Shown piece after piece: positions 1 to 7,640 of a DNA stretch of 64,000 nt. The stretch is taken from assembly GCA_965224015.1 (NCBI GenBank), contig OZ245032.1, positions 3,100,001 through 3,164,000 on the forward strand, read 5' to 3'. The notes beneath the pieces were generated by a model. It was given only the letters and a program-made list of their open reading frames with translations. It made no database searches and was not told where the DNA came from. The DNA comes from CBDCVD01 sp965224015. GTDB taxonomy: Bacteria > Pseudomonadota > Alphaproteobacteria > Rhizobiales > CBDCVD01. The translations under genes and the position numbers were made by a program. Every line of letters begins with the position of its first letter. Position 1 is the stretch's first letter.

Positions 1-473
1 AGGCCTTCATCGGTTAGGGTCAGGGTAACGCTATTAGGCCCGCCGCGGTTGAGCACCACCTCCGGAATTTGCGTATTGGCGAAAGACGCAAATGAGGATG
101 TGTCGACAAAGGCCTCTGCCTGGCGCAGGGCTGCGACAATGGCCTCGGCATCATCCTCTTCGCGCAGAGTGAGTTCCAGGCCTCGACCAGGCAGGCGCTT
201 TTGCGTCCAACGAAACTTTCCCTCGCGGCGGATCTGGCGCACGCGATCGATAATGTCATCGACACGGGCGTTGCGAATATCGTCCTTGTCGACCTGCACC
301 ATGAGATGTAGCCCGCCCTGTAGATCAAGGCCAAGGGCCAGCTGCTGCTTGGGAAGCCAGTCCGGCAGCGCCGCTAACATTTCCTTGGAGAAAAAGTTAG
401 GTAGGGTAAACACCAACCCGAGCAACGCAACAAACGCCACTGCAATCATTTTCCATCGGTCAAATTGAAGCAT
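1..473 (-). CDS. secD: SecD, protein translocase subunit (5' part only)
   Basis: This is the N-terminal 157 codons of SecD; the rest lies beyond the left edge. SecD with SecF is the inner-membrane RND-like partner of SecYEG and uses the proton-motive force to finish export of proteins to the periplasm. Visible: a first membrane segment at about residues 9-27, then the family motif LGLDLQGG at about 47-54, followed by the start of the periplasmic P1 domain. The ATG at 471-473 is fixed by an in-frame TAG just upstream; I see no convincing ribosome binding site before it. yajC lies 208 bp upstream on the same strand, the usual yajC-secD order, though the gap is wider than is common. Identity is secure from motif and neighbour. 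Confidence 0.93.
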   Translation of the reverse strand, partial: MLQFDRWKMIAVAFVALLGLVFTLPNFFSKEMLAALPDWLPKQQLALGLDLQGGLHLMVQVDKDDIRNARVDDIIDRVRQIRREGKFRWTQKRLPGRGLELTLREEDDAEAIVAALRQAEAFVDTSSFASFANTQIPEVVLNRGGPNSVTLTLTDEG

Positions 474-681
474 GAAAGGAACGTTCTACGTTAATACCAG
501 GAGGCTTTGCGTTTGCCCGTTGGCCCAAGTTGGAAACCGTTGTCTTTTGTCTTATCAGCCCGATACATGAAGGGAACAGCTATTTACGACCTGGCCCGCC
601 AAGCCGTGAACCAAAGGGCGTACCACCCGCAACTTCTAAGCCTTTATGAGGCGTCATTATGGCATCGCCGTACAGCGGTAA

Positions 682-1038
682 TTACTTCTTTTTGCTGGTC
701 TTGGCAACGGCCTCATCAGTAATGGGTTCTCCCTTGGCCCGCACATCGGCGATCATATGCTTGAGGGCTCGGATGCGCACGCCCTCAGCAATTTCGATCT
801 GCACTTCGGCATCATCGATCACCTTAACGACCTTTCCCAGGATGCCGCCGTTGGTGACCACCGAATCGCCGCGGCGAACCGCCTCGACCATCTCCCGGTG
901 CTTTTTAGCCTTTTGCTGCTGCGGCCGAATGAGCAGGAAGTAAAACACCGCCACCATCGCCGCGAGCAATAAAATATTGGCAACCATACCAGGACCGCCA
1001 GCCCCAGCACCTTGCGCATAAGCCGGTGTTATAAACAT
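682..1038 (-). CDS. yajC: YajC, Sec translocase accessory subunit
   Basis: A 118-residue single-span membrane protein that associates with SecDF-YidC at the translocon. The N-terminus (residues 1-17) carries the short PAYAQ-type leader seen in alphaproteobacterial YajC. A membrane helix spans about 18-38 and ends in the family signature FLLIRPQQ (about 34-41), followed by a basic KKH stretch and a small cytosolic beta domain with VVTNGGILGKV (about 60-70). The tail is lysine-rich. A GAGGAG ribosome binding site stands before the ATG at 1036-1038. secD follows on the same strand. Confidence 0.96.
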   Translation of the reverse strand: MFITPAYAQGAGAGGPGMVANILLLAAMVAVFYFLLIRPQQQKAKKHREMVEAVRRGDSVVTNGGILGKVVKVIDDAEVQIEIAEGVRIRALKHMIADVRAKGEPITDEAVAKTSKKK

Positions 1039-1342
1039 GAAAACTCCTCAATTCGAGCCAATACCCGTTTCCGTTAGATCAGCATACGTTTAGTTGTACC
1101 CATTTTGCTATAGCGTTAAGTATGCGCCTGTGCAGACTGTTTGCGATAGCGCTGCCCACCAACGCATTTGTCCGTGCCCGGACCGTTTCTCGTTGACCCG
1201 CGCGCGCAGCCAAAACGCTTCGGGCTGTCAAAGCCCGAACCCGAGGCATGCGACGAACACGTCAATATCGCCGGTATTACAGGAAAATTCCGCTTTTGAA
1301 TAGGAAAATCTTGCTCTGGCCGGCGCCATCCGCCGCCGCGCC
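1039..1342. other. Intergenic region with a family-2 repeat remnant
   Basis: No gene is supported here. Bases 1077-1113 are a collapsed family-2 repeat: the left arm of hairpin A (GATCAGC followed by GTACCCATTTTG) runs directly into the right end of hairpin B (TTTTGCTATAG), as if the middle was lost by recombination. The rest (1114-1342) is unremarkable GC-rich sequence with only chance reading frames. Confidence 0.6.
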
Positions 1343-1627
1343 TCAAAACTCATAGTCCACAACAATACGCTTGTCCCGTAACGGGCGCACGATTTTGATG
1401 CCAGCGCGATAGATGTCATGGGCCTTGTAGCGCTCCAGATCCTCTCTTGAATTAAAAACGCCATGCAAAATCACATCGATTTCAGAGGAAAGAGCATCCC
1501 TTTTTTCGTTTAACGCAACCTCAAGTTGCTGAACGCCAGGAATATCCCGGTAGGTATCGAGGGTCTCCATCACCCTGGCAATATCCTTGCTTTGCTTGAC
1601 ACTGAAAAACACAATGTGTCGGATCAT
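1343..1627 (-). CDS. Dabb (stress-responsive alpha/beta barrel) family protein
   Basis: A 94-residue protein starting MIRHIVFFSVK, the typical opening of the Dabb family (dimeric alpha/beta barrel, ferredoxin-like). It is about the usual 95-105 residues for a single domain. The C-terminus DYEF and the central ERYKAHDIYRAG segment (about 65-77) fit the second helix of the fold. Members are stress-induced or act as small enzymes or carriers; no catalytic role can be read here. A GAGAG motif precedes the ATG. It lies 81 bp downstream of purH on the same strand and may be co-transcribed. Confidence 0.8.
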   Translation of the reverse strand: MIRHIVFFSVKQSKDIARVMETLDTYRDIPGVQQLEVALNEKRDALSSEIDVILHGVFNSREDLERYKAHDIYRAGIKIVRPLRDKRIVVDYEF

Positions 1628-1708
1628 GGCTGCTCTCTTTCCCCATCAATAGGGTAGGCGATAAAATCAAACAGGTTTTGTTGCCCTTTCAAACCGACCG
1701 GCCTTTCG

Positions 1709-3307
1709 TCAGTGACGAAAATGCCGCACACCGGTGAAAACCATCGCCAGTCCAGCCGCATCTGCTGCCTTGATGACCTCTTCGTCGCGTTTGGAACCGC
1801 CGGGCTGAATAACCGCCGTAACACCGGCCTGTGCGGCTTTAAGCAGACCATCGGCAAACGGAAAGAACGCGTCCGAGGCCACCACCGCCCCCGCAGCCAA
1901 AGAGTGCGAGAGGCCCGCAGCCTTGGCGGCCTCAGCTGCCTTGCGTGCTGCCATGTGGCTGGCATCGACACGGCTCATTTGTCCTGCGCCAATACCTACT
2001 GTTGCCTCATCCTTGGCATAAACAATGGCATTGGACTTGACATGTTTGACAACGCGCCAGGCAAACATCATGTCGCGCCGCTCAGTCTCGCCAGGCGAGC
2101 GCTTACTCACAACATCAAGTGTGACATCTTCAGCAACACAATTGTCGTGGGTTTGCACCAAAAGACCTCCTGCAACACTGCGCACAAGCAGGCCTGACGC
2201 GCGCGGATCCCCAAGGTTGCCACTTAACAAAAGGCGCAGGTTTTTCCTGGCCGCCAGCACCCGCAACGCGTCCTCGTCGGCGCGCGGGGCGATAACAACC
2301 TCCGTAAAAAGGTCGGCAATGCGCGCAGCTGTCACCGCGTCGAGGGTGCGATTAAGCGCCACAACGCCACCAAAGGCGCTAACCGGATCACAACGCAGGG
2401 CCTTTTCGTAAGCCTCGGTTAGCGTTTCAGCACAGGCCACGCCGCACGGGTTGGCGTGCTTGATGATGGCGACGCCTGCACAAATCTCGGAGTCAAATTC
2501 CATAACCAGTTCATAGGCCGCGTCGGTATCGTTGATATTGTTGTAAGAAAGGGTCTTGCCCTGGAGTTGCTGCGCTGTTGCGACGCCGGGTCGCGTGTCG
2601 GTTGTGCGATAGAAGGCGGCCTGTTGATGGGGGTTTTCTCCATAGCGCAGCGCCTGTGCGAGGGTGCCGGAAAAGTTACACCATTGCGGCGCTTGATCGT
2701 CCTCTTGCGCGGCGAACCAGTTGGCGATGACCGCGTCATAGGCTGCGGTGCGCGCAAAGGCCTTGGCAGCAAGAGCGCGACGGGTGGCAAGGCGGGTTCC
2801 CCCAAAGGTGGCCAACTCGCCCAACACGCGCGCGAAGTCCCCGGCATCAACGAGCACCGTGACATCGTGATGGTTCTTGGCGCTTGCGCGAATCATGGAC
2901 GGACCGCCGATATCGATGGTCTCGATCAGGGTCACAGGATCGGCATTTGCGGCCAAGGCGTCTTCAAAGGGATAGAGGTTACTCACCACCAGATCGATCG
3001 GGGTGATGTTGTGTTCGCGTATTTCCCGCTGATGGCCCGGGTCATTGCGTTTGCTTAAAAGCGCCCCATGAACTCCTGGATGCAATGTCCTCACCCGCCC
3101 GCCGAGCATCTCCGGATACCCGGTTACTTCGGCGACCTCAAGACAGGGAACTCCGGCATCAACCAATGCCTGCCGGGTACCGCCAGTGGAAACAATGTCA
3201 ACCCCATGCCCGACCAGGGCCTGGGCAAAAGAGACAATTCCCGATTTGTCACTAACCGAAATCAATGCGCGTTTGATAGCGCGTATGTCTGACGCGTTCT
3301 TGTTCAT
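1709..3307 (-). CDS. purH: PurH, bifunctional AICAR formyltransferase / IMP cyclohydrolase
   Basis: Catalyses the last two steps of de novo IMP synthesis in the cytosol. The N-terminal MGS-like IMP cyclohydrolase domain (about 12-160) has STGGT at 40-44 and HPGVHG at 76-81. The C-terminal AICAR transformylase domain has RYGENPHQ at 221-228 and the catalytic KH pair at 283-284 within IIKHANPCGVA. Length (532) matches complete family members. The ATG follows GGAG. Dabb lies downstream; upstream (3308 on) is a repeat-filled gap, so purH probably starts its own transcript. Confidence 0.98.
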   Translation of the reverse strand: MNKNASDIRAIKRALISVSDKSGIVSFAQALVGHGVDIVSTGGTRQALVDAGVPCLEVAEVTGYPEMLGGRVRTLHPGVHGALLSKRNDPGHQREIREHNITPIDLVVSNLYPFEDALAANADPVTLIETIDIGGPSMIRASAKNHHDVTVLVDAGDFARVLGELATFGGTRLATRRALAAKAFARTAAYDAVIANWFAAQEDDQAPQWCNFSGTLAQALRYGENPHQQAAFYRTTDTRPGVATAQQLQGKTLSYNNINDTDAAYELVMEFDSEICAGVAIIKHANPCGVACAETLTEAYEKALRCDPVSAFGGVVALNRTLDAVTAARIADLFTEVVIAPRADEDALRVLAARKNLRLLLSGNLGDPRASGLLVRSVAGGLLVQTHDNCVAEDVTLDVVSKRSPGETERRDMMFAWRVVKHVKSNAIVYAKDEATVGIGAGQMSRVDASHMAARKAAEAAKAAGLSHSLAAGAVVASDAFFPFADGLLKAAQAGVTAVIQPGGSKRDEEVIKAADAAGLAMVFTGVRHFRH

Positions 3308-3355
3308 GGATGGCTTTCTCCAAGCACAGCTGAATGTTGCCCGGGGTATAGATTA

Positions 3356-3542
3356 GATCAGCTTGGCGTTAGTTGTACCCATTTTGCCCGGGGGTAGAGC
3401 TAACGCCATAAAGCTGATCGCCCTGGAATCTATAGCAAAATGCAAAAACAATGCTCAATGCTCAATGCTCAATGCTCAATGCTCAATGCTCAATGCTCAA
3501 TGCTCAATGCTCATGATTGCAACTCAACGCATTTTGCTATAG
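3356..3542. repeat. Family-2 double hairpin (A 3356-3419, B 3430-3542) with expanded heptamer
   Basis: Hairpin A begins GATCAGC and ends GCTGATC, with arms TTGGCGTTAG and CTAACGCC. Hairpin B is bounded by CTATAGCAAAATGC and GCATTTTGCTATAG. Inside B the loop is expanded by nine perfect copies of CAATGCT (3449-3511); other B copies in the window have no such tract. The element fills most of the gap upstream of purH. Related copies are at 3992-4131, 4181-4240, 6011-6149, 18945-19081 and 23909-23988. Confidence 0.85.
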
Positions 3543-3568
3543 TGTGCGCTCAATAGCAATCTTGCCTG

Positions 3569-3886
3569 TTATGTCGCTTGATCCTGCGTGGCCTCGCGGC
3601 CGCGGTTACGAATCAACGCCCGCAACCGGTCGGCAGGATACTCGCCCTCAAGCTTTGCAGCCAAAGCCTCGACTTCGGCCTCAAGGTCAAGGCTGCAAGG
3701 CAGGGGATCACTTTTGCGCCATTCCTCCAGATAAGCCTCGGCGTCTTTTGCTCCTGACCCCATGGCGGCAGAATCAATCGCCTTTTCAAAACGTTGCGAT
3801 AACGCTCGCGCAGCTTTTTGACGCCCCGCCCTGGCTATTACCTGAGCGGGAATGTCGCGCCAGTAAACAACAACGAGATTTGCCAT
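3569..3886 (-). CDS. Small 'virulence factor' domain protein (PF13769-like)
   Basis: A 105-residue acidic/basic soluble protein beginning MANLVVVYWRDIPAQVI. This opening, followed by a basic ARAGRQKAAR segment and ERFEKAID-type helix, matches the small alphaproteobacterial family named 'virulence factor' in Pfam. The name reflects a historical assignment and no biochemical activity is established. No membrane segment or signal peptide is visible. It is isolated between repeats, so the context gives no hint. Family assignment is from memory of the N-terminal pattern. Confidence 0.6.
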   Translation of the reverse strand: MANLVVVYWRDIPAQVIARAGRQKAARALSQRFEKAIDSAAMGSGAKDAEAYLEEWRKSDPLPCSLDLEAEVEALAAKLEGEYPADRLRALIRNRGREATQDQAT

Positions 3887-3991
3887 TTGTCACCACCTTG
3901 TTCCTATCCGCTGCACCTGATGCCGCCCTCGTAAGGCATAATGACCGAGAGCCCATGCAGGATAAAATCATTTCACTCGCGATGCTGTATG

Positions 3992-4131
3992 GATCAGCAT
4001 GGGTTTAGTTGTACCCATTTTGTGAGCGGTAGAGCTAACGCCATAAAGCTGATCGCCCTCAAAATCTATAGCAAAATGTGACAAGAATACGCAAAAGCCC
4101 CATGATTGCCATTAAACGCATTTTGCTATAG
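3992..4131. repeat. Family-2 double hairpin (A 3992-4054, B 4066-4131)
   Basis: Hairpin A: GATCAGC at the left, GCTGATC at the right, with TACCCATTTTG in the loop side. Hairpin B: CTATAGCAAAATG at the left and CATTTTGCTATAG at the right. This is the reference-length version of B (66 bp), which shows that the heptamer tract in the 3356 copy is an expansion. Confidence 0.85.
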
Positions 4132-4180
4132 CGCTTTTGTCACGCGATTGTCACGCGATTGTCACGCGTCTATTGCTCTA

Positions 4181-4240
4181 GATCAGAATGGGTTTCGCCT
4201 TACCCATTTTGCGAGCGGTAAAGCTAACCCCATGCTAATC
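4181..4240. repeat. Family-2 hairpin A alone, joined to a family-3 end
   Basis: A single hairpin A (GATCAGA to CTAATC) without hairpin B. It is immediately followed by TAGAGCGTGTCAGG, the terminal sequence of family 3, so two families abut at a CTAG tetranucleotide (4239-4242). Confidence 0.75.
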
Positions 4241-4335
4241 TAGAGCGTGTCAGGAATAACGATGTCCGGAGTCGAAACTGGCACGTCTCGAAAAAATGGA
4301 CATAGTCGAATTCGATCAGTACGCAAGAATGACAC

Positions 4336-5019
4336 ATGGCAGACTTCAACTTATCGGAAGGCATTGATCTGGAGAGCGACCTCGACGAGCCCGCCATGAA
4401 AAGGTTGTGTGCGTTGGGCAAGGCGCGTGTGTTCCAACCGAACGAGCATCTTTATCGGCAAGGCGACCCTGCGGGGCAGGTTTTTGTTCTGCTAAGGGGT
4501 TCCGTGAAGGCTACCAGCACGCATGCTCAAGGTTTTGAGGCCCTATTGAAGATCCATGGGCCAGGTAGTCTCCTGGGCCTTTCTGCCCTTCGGTCCAATG
4601 GGCTCCGCGACGCCAATGGAATTGCGCTTGGTGAAGTCCGGACCACCTGTTTTCCCAGCCAACTGTTCTTGAAGATCCTGAAGGACGACAGCGCTCTGGG
4701 CATTATGCTCATCCGGGTTCTTCTCAAGCGGCAACAACTGCTGCATGGCCGCATAAGGGCAATGCTGGGGAGCCGTGTCGAGCAGCGCCTTGCCGAAGCC
4801 CTGCTGCAACTCAGTGCTGAAGCGACCACACGATCGGATGGCCAGCCGCTGCCGGAAATCTTGATCACGCACGAAGATCTCGCATCGCTGATCATCTCGC
4901 GACGTCAATATGTGACGGAAATCATACAGAAATTTGTGCTGAAACAACTCATCGTCGCCGGGCGAAAACGTATTCGCATCATTGATGCGAACGGCCTGCG
5001 TCGGATCGTAGACGAGTGA
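4336..5019 (+). CDS. Crp/Fnr-family transcriptional regulator
   Basis: A 227-residue regulator with a cyclic-nucleotide-binding-type beta-roll at about 20-125 (EHLYRQGDPAGQVFVLLRG at 37-55 is the typical early strand-turn) and a C-terminal winged helix at about 175-225, with the recognition region around ITHEDLASLIISRRQYVTE (177-195). Only two cysteines (25 and 105) are present, so an FNR-type iron-sulphur cluster is unlikely; the effector is unknown. It lies just upstream of the SDR/TRAP catabolic cluster on the same strand, separated by a 20-bp palindrome with CRP-like spacing, so local control of that cluster is a reasonable inference. Start is the first ATG; the ribosome binding site is weak. 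Confidence 0.88.
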   Translation: MADFNLSEGIDLESDLDEPAMKRLCALGKARVFQPNEHLYRQGDPAGQVFVLLRGSVKATSTHAQGFEALLKIHGPGSLLGLSALRSNGLRDANGIALGEVRTTCFPSQLFLKILKDDSALGIMLIRVLLKRQQLLHGRIRAMLGSRVEQRLAEALLQLSAEATTRSDGQPLPEILITHEDLASLIISRRQYVTEIIQKFVLKQLIVAGRKRIRIIDANGLRRIVDE

Positions 5020-5075
5020 AACTACGCCATTTGATCCCCCGCCGCCTTCGGCATGTTGGACTGAAAATTTGGCAT

Positions 5076-5095
5076 AATGTCAGAATTCTGACATT
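5076..5095. promoter_or_regulatory. Perfect 20-bp palindrome, candidate operator
   Basis: AATGTCAGAATTCTGACATT is a perfect palindrome lying 57 bp after the Crp-type regulator gene and 117 bp before the SDR start. It contains TGTCA-N6-TGACA, the same half-site length and spacing as CRP-type operators. It is AT-rich and not followed by a T-run, so a terminator is less likely. Assignment to the neighbouring regulator is inference. Confidence 0.55.
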
Positions 5096-5211
5096 TCAAA
5101 CTATCAAAACCCAATAGCCTGTTTCTTTAACCTGTGCAGTTTCAGCCGGGTCTCAGTGACCCGCTCTAGAGAACACAGGCACGCAGGAGCTATAATAGGG
5201 AAACGCTGGAA

Positions 5212-6030
5212 GTGCGTCTGAAAGACAAAGTGGCCATCATTACTGGCGGCGGAGGCGGAATCGGCTTCGCCATTTCCCAGGCATTCGCGGCGGAAGGTGC
5301 CACAGTTGTCGTATCCGATCTCGACGCTGCGAAATGCGAGGAACATGCAACCGTCCTGCGCAACGCCGGGCATGAAGCCATTTCTGTTGCCGCGGATGTC
5401 TCCTGCGAGGAAAGCACAGAGGCCCTGATTTCTGCAGCGTATTCGAAATATTCGCGCATCGACATACTGGTGAACAACGCCGGTGCCAGGATTATCAAAG
5501 GACTGATGGAGCACACCCTGGCGGACTGGGATCAGATGCTGGCAATCAACTTGACCGGTCCGTTTCTTTGCGCGCGCGCGGCGATCCCGCACATGGTCGC
5601 GCAAGGGGCAGGCAACATTATCAACATTGGCTCCATTGCAAGTTTTGCCGGGCGACCAAATCGTGTGGCCTACGTTGCCGCCAAAAGCGGGATCCTGGGA
5701 TTGACGCGCGCGATGGCCGCGGATCTTGCCGGCAAGAAAGTTCGCGTCAACACGATCGCACCCGGCATGATCGCCTCTCCCTTCAACAAGAGCTTTGCGG
5801 AGTCCCCCGATACCGGAGAAGCCTGGGCGAGCGAGAACCTGATCGGCCGTTGGGGCCAGCCAGAGGACATTGCGGGGGCCGCTGTGTACCTCGCATCTGA
5901 GGAATCCAGCTTTGTAACCGGATCGGAAATAAAGATCGAGGGCGGCTGGTTGGGCGCCAGATCGCGCTCGGGCGAAGTCCCGATCTGGCCGGACCAGGAC
6001 ATGCCACGCGCTATAGCAAAATGCGTTTAA
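5212..6030 (+). CDS. Short-chain dehydrogenase/reductase (SDR)
   Basis: A 272-residue classical SDR: cofactor motif TGGGGGIG (11-18), NNAG (88-91), catalytic Ser141, Tyr154 and Lys158 (YVAAK). It would oxidise a hydroxyl or reduce a carbonyl with NAD(P); an Asp after the second strand (SDLD, about 35-38) favours NAD. The start is GTG at 5212; no better in-frame start exists. The last residues (IAKCV) and the TAA stop are encoded by a family-2 repeat that begins at 6011, so the native C-terminus has probably been replaced. It heads a same-strand cluster with a TRAP carrier and other oxidoreductases. The substrate is unknown. Confidence 0.9.
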   Translation: MRLKDKVAIITGGGGGIGFAISQAFAAEGATVVVSDLDAAKCEEHATVLRNAGHEAISVAADVSCEESTEALISAAYSKYSRIDILVNNAGARIIKGLMEHTLADWDQMLAINLTGPFLCARAAIPHMVAQGAGNIINIGSIASFAGRPNRVAYVAAKSGILGLTRAMAADLAGKKVRVNTIAPGMIASPFNKSFAESPDTGEAWASENLIGRWGQPEDIAGAAVYLASEESSFVTGSEIKIEGGWLGARSRSGEVPIWPDQDMPRAIAKCV

Positions 6031-6149
6031 TTGGATTCATGAGCATTTGCGCACTCTTTTCGCATTTTGCTATAGGTTTCAGGACGATCAGCTTTATGGC
6101 GTTTCGCTTTACCCTTGGCAAAATGGGTACAACTAACGCCAAGCTGATC
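6011..6149. repeat. Family-2 double hairpin, inverted (B 6011-6075, A 6086-6149)
   Basis: Reverse orientation: hairpin B (CTATAGCAAAATGCG to GCATTTTGCTATAG) comes first and overlaps the 3' end of the SDR gene, followed by hairpin A (GATCAGC to GCTGATC). It lies between the SDR and dctP genes of one cluster, where it could act as a terminator or mRNA-stabilising structure. Confidence 0.85.
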
Positions 6150-6181
6150 TAGTAACACCAAAACACTTAAGGGAGGAAAAT

Positions 6182-7411
6182 ATGAAAAGCTTCACCAGTG
6201 AGAGAATTTCCCGTCGGGATTTACTGCGGGTGGCCAGCCGATACGGGTTGTCGTCGACACTCCTCGGCGCATCCGCCCTGACCGGCGCAATCACTCTGCC
6301 ACAGCTCGCGGAGGCCGCGAATTCGACCTACCAAAAGCGCTTCAAGTTGGAACCCAAGCACACGCTGAAATTTGGCGCTTCTGGCTTCAACGAACGCAAC
6401 CTGCTTATTGAGCGCGCCGGATGTCTCGAGTTTACGCGCGACCTTGAAGAAAGGACTGACGGTGAAATCCGGGTCGAGTTCATCGGCGACAACCAGATTT
6501 GTGGTCAGTTGTCCTGCGTGGAGAAAACACAACAGGGTATCGTCGACATCTACGCCGCCTCGACCCAGAATTCGGCCGGGGGTGCGCCGTACTACAACGT
6601 GCTCGACTTTGCCTATCAGTTCCCCACACGCGCATCGCTGTATCACTTCCTTTACCACCCGGAGAGCGAGCAGATCCTGCGGGAACCGCTTCGTCGGATG
6701 CATGGGCTGCATTTCCTTTTCTCGGTATGCCAGCTTCGCGGGCTGCAGATGGGGCTCAAGTGGAAAGACAGGCCCGACGTCACGAAGATTGAAGAGTTGT
6801 TCGGCACCAAGAACCGTGTGACCGGCACGCAGCTTGGCCGCATCGCGATGGAGCTTCTCAAGCTAAATCCAACACCGATCGCGTGGGAAGAAACCCTCGA
6901 CGGGCTGAAGCAGGGGCTGATTGACGGCGCCGAAACCTGGTCGTCGGCGGTTGCCTATGCCAACATGTCGCCGGTGGTCAGCCAGGTTATTGATCTGCGT
7001 TTCTTCTCGGGCTTCGAACACACCGCGATGAATGTGAAAATTTTCGACAGCCTTGAGCCGCACTTGCAGGATGCGGTCATGGAGTCCGCATATTTCACGC
7101 AAGCGTTGATCCAGGGGGCACACGAAGCCGCGTTGGTGAACACGGTCGGTCATTCGGTGCCGCAGCTTCCGGGAACGATCTTCGTGCAGAACGGCACGCG
7201 CTTCGTACCCCTGTCCGATGAAGAACGTGACAAGGCCGCAAAAATGTGTGCACCTGAGCACGTTCCAGAACCGTGGGAACAGTGGCGTTCGCGTATCAAT
7301 GGCTGGGCCGGCGGCATTGATACTTATACTGAGGTTCACCGGATCGCGCGGGAAATTCCGGCAGATATACTTGTCGAGAATGTTGAGCCCCGTCGGTGGT
7401 GGAAGGGCTAA
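6182..7411 (+). CDS. TRAP transporter solute-binding protein, DctP type
   Basis: A 409-residue periplasmic binding protein. The N-terminus has a twin-arginine signal (ISRRDLLR at about 9-16, hydrophobic stretch about 20-42, AEAA cleavage region about 43-46), so it is likely exported folded by Tat. The body follows the DctP pattern (HTLKFGASG, EERTDGEIRVEF, then a long helix). It delivers a carboxylate-like solute to the DctQ/DctM permease encoded at 10201-12227. A strong GGGAGG site precedes the ATG. Two enzyme genes separate it from dctQM, an unusual interleaving. The ligand cannot be read from sequence. Confidence 0.88.
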   Translation: MKSFTSERISRRDLLRVASRYGLSSTLLGASALTGAITLPQLAEAANSTYQKRFKLEPKHTLKFGASGFNERNLLIERAGCLEFTRDLEERTDGEIRVEFIGDNQICGQLSCVEKTQQGIVDIYAASTQNSAGGAPYYNVLDFAYQFPTRASLYHFLYHPESEQILREPLRRMHGLHFLFSVCQLRGLQMGLKWKDRPDVTKIEELFGTKNRVTGTQLGRIAMELLKLNPTPIAWEETLDGLKQGLIDGAETWSSAVAYANMSPVVSQVIDLRFFSGFEHTAMNVKIFDSLEPHLQDAVMESAYFTQALIQGAHEAALVNTVGHSVPQLPGTIFVQNGTRFVPLSDEERDKAAKMCAPEHVPEPWEQWRSRINGWAGGIDTYTEVHRIAREIPADILVENVEPRRWWKG

Positions 7412-7434
7412 TCCTCAGTAAGCCATACGAAAAG

Positions 7435-7456
7435 CCAGGCCGGCTCTACGGCCTGG
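7435..7456 (+). terminator. Stem-loop after dctP
   Basis: CCAGGCCG-GCTCTA-CGGCCTGG forms an 8-bp GC-rich perfect stem with a 6-base loop 23 bp after the dctP stop, followed by TTTACC. It fits a terminator or processing hairpin that would raise binding-protein expression relative to downstream genes. Confidence 0.55.
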
Positions 7457-7488
7457 TTTACCGTTGATCAAATTTGCAGCGATGTTTA

Positions 7489-7591
7489 ATACCAAGGGTC
7501 CTTGCCAATGACTCATGGATTAGCGTCAAAGAGGTATGTTATCAAGGCAGTACACCAGTCGGCGTGTATATAAAGCCAATACCGCTGGTAT
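7489..7591 (-). repeat. Family-1 103-bp repeat (reverse orientation)
   Basis: Ends ATACCAAGGGTCC and ACCGCTGGTAT. It lies between the dctP gene and the aldehyde dehydrogenase gene. A reading frame inside it runs in frame into the dehydrogenase, so a longer N-terminus starting in the repeat is possible, but a much better start exists at 7641. Confidence 0.9.
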
Positions 7592-7640
7592 AAGTGGCGC
7601 GCCGGTACGGCCACACCCGGCGTGTCAGGAAGAAACCAAG

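Larger units (their letters stand above)
3887..4335. other. Repeat-filled intergenic region
   Basis: This 449-bp gap holds a complete family-2 double hairpin (3992-4131), a lone hairpin A (4181-4240) and, between them, an 11-base direct repeat TGTCACGCGAT present about three times at 4139-4168. A family-3 end (TAGAGCGTGTCAGG) follows directly at 4241. I see no gene. The last 90 bp must contain the promoter and leader of the Crp-type gene at 4336. Confidence 0.7.

Noticed and set aside
3449..3511. Heptamer tract as a CRISPR array
   Set aside because: Units are 7 bp with no spacers and no cas genes are near. No CRISPR array is visible anywhere in the window.
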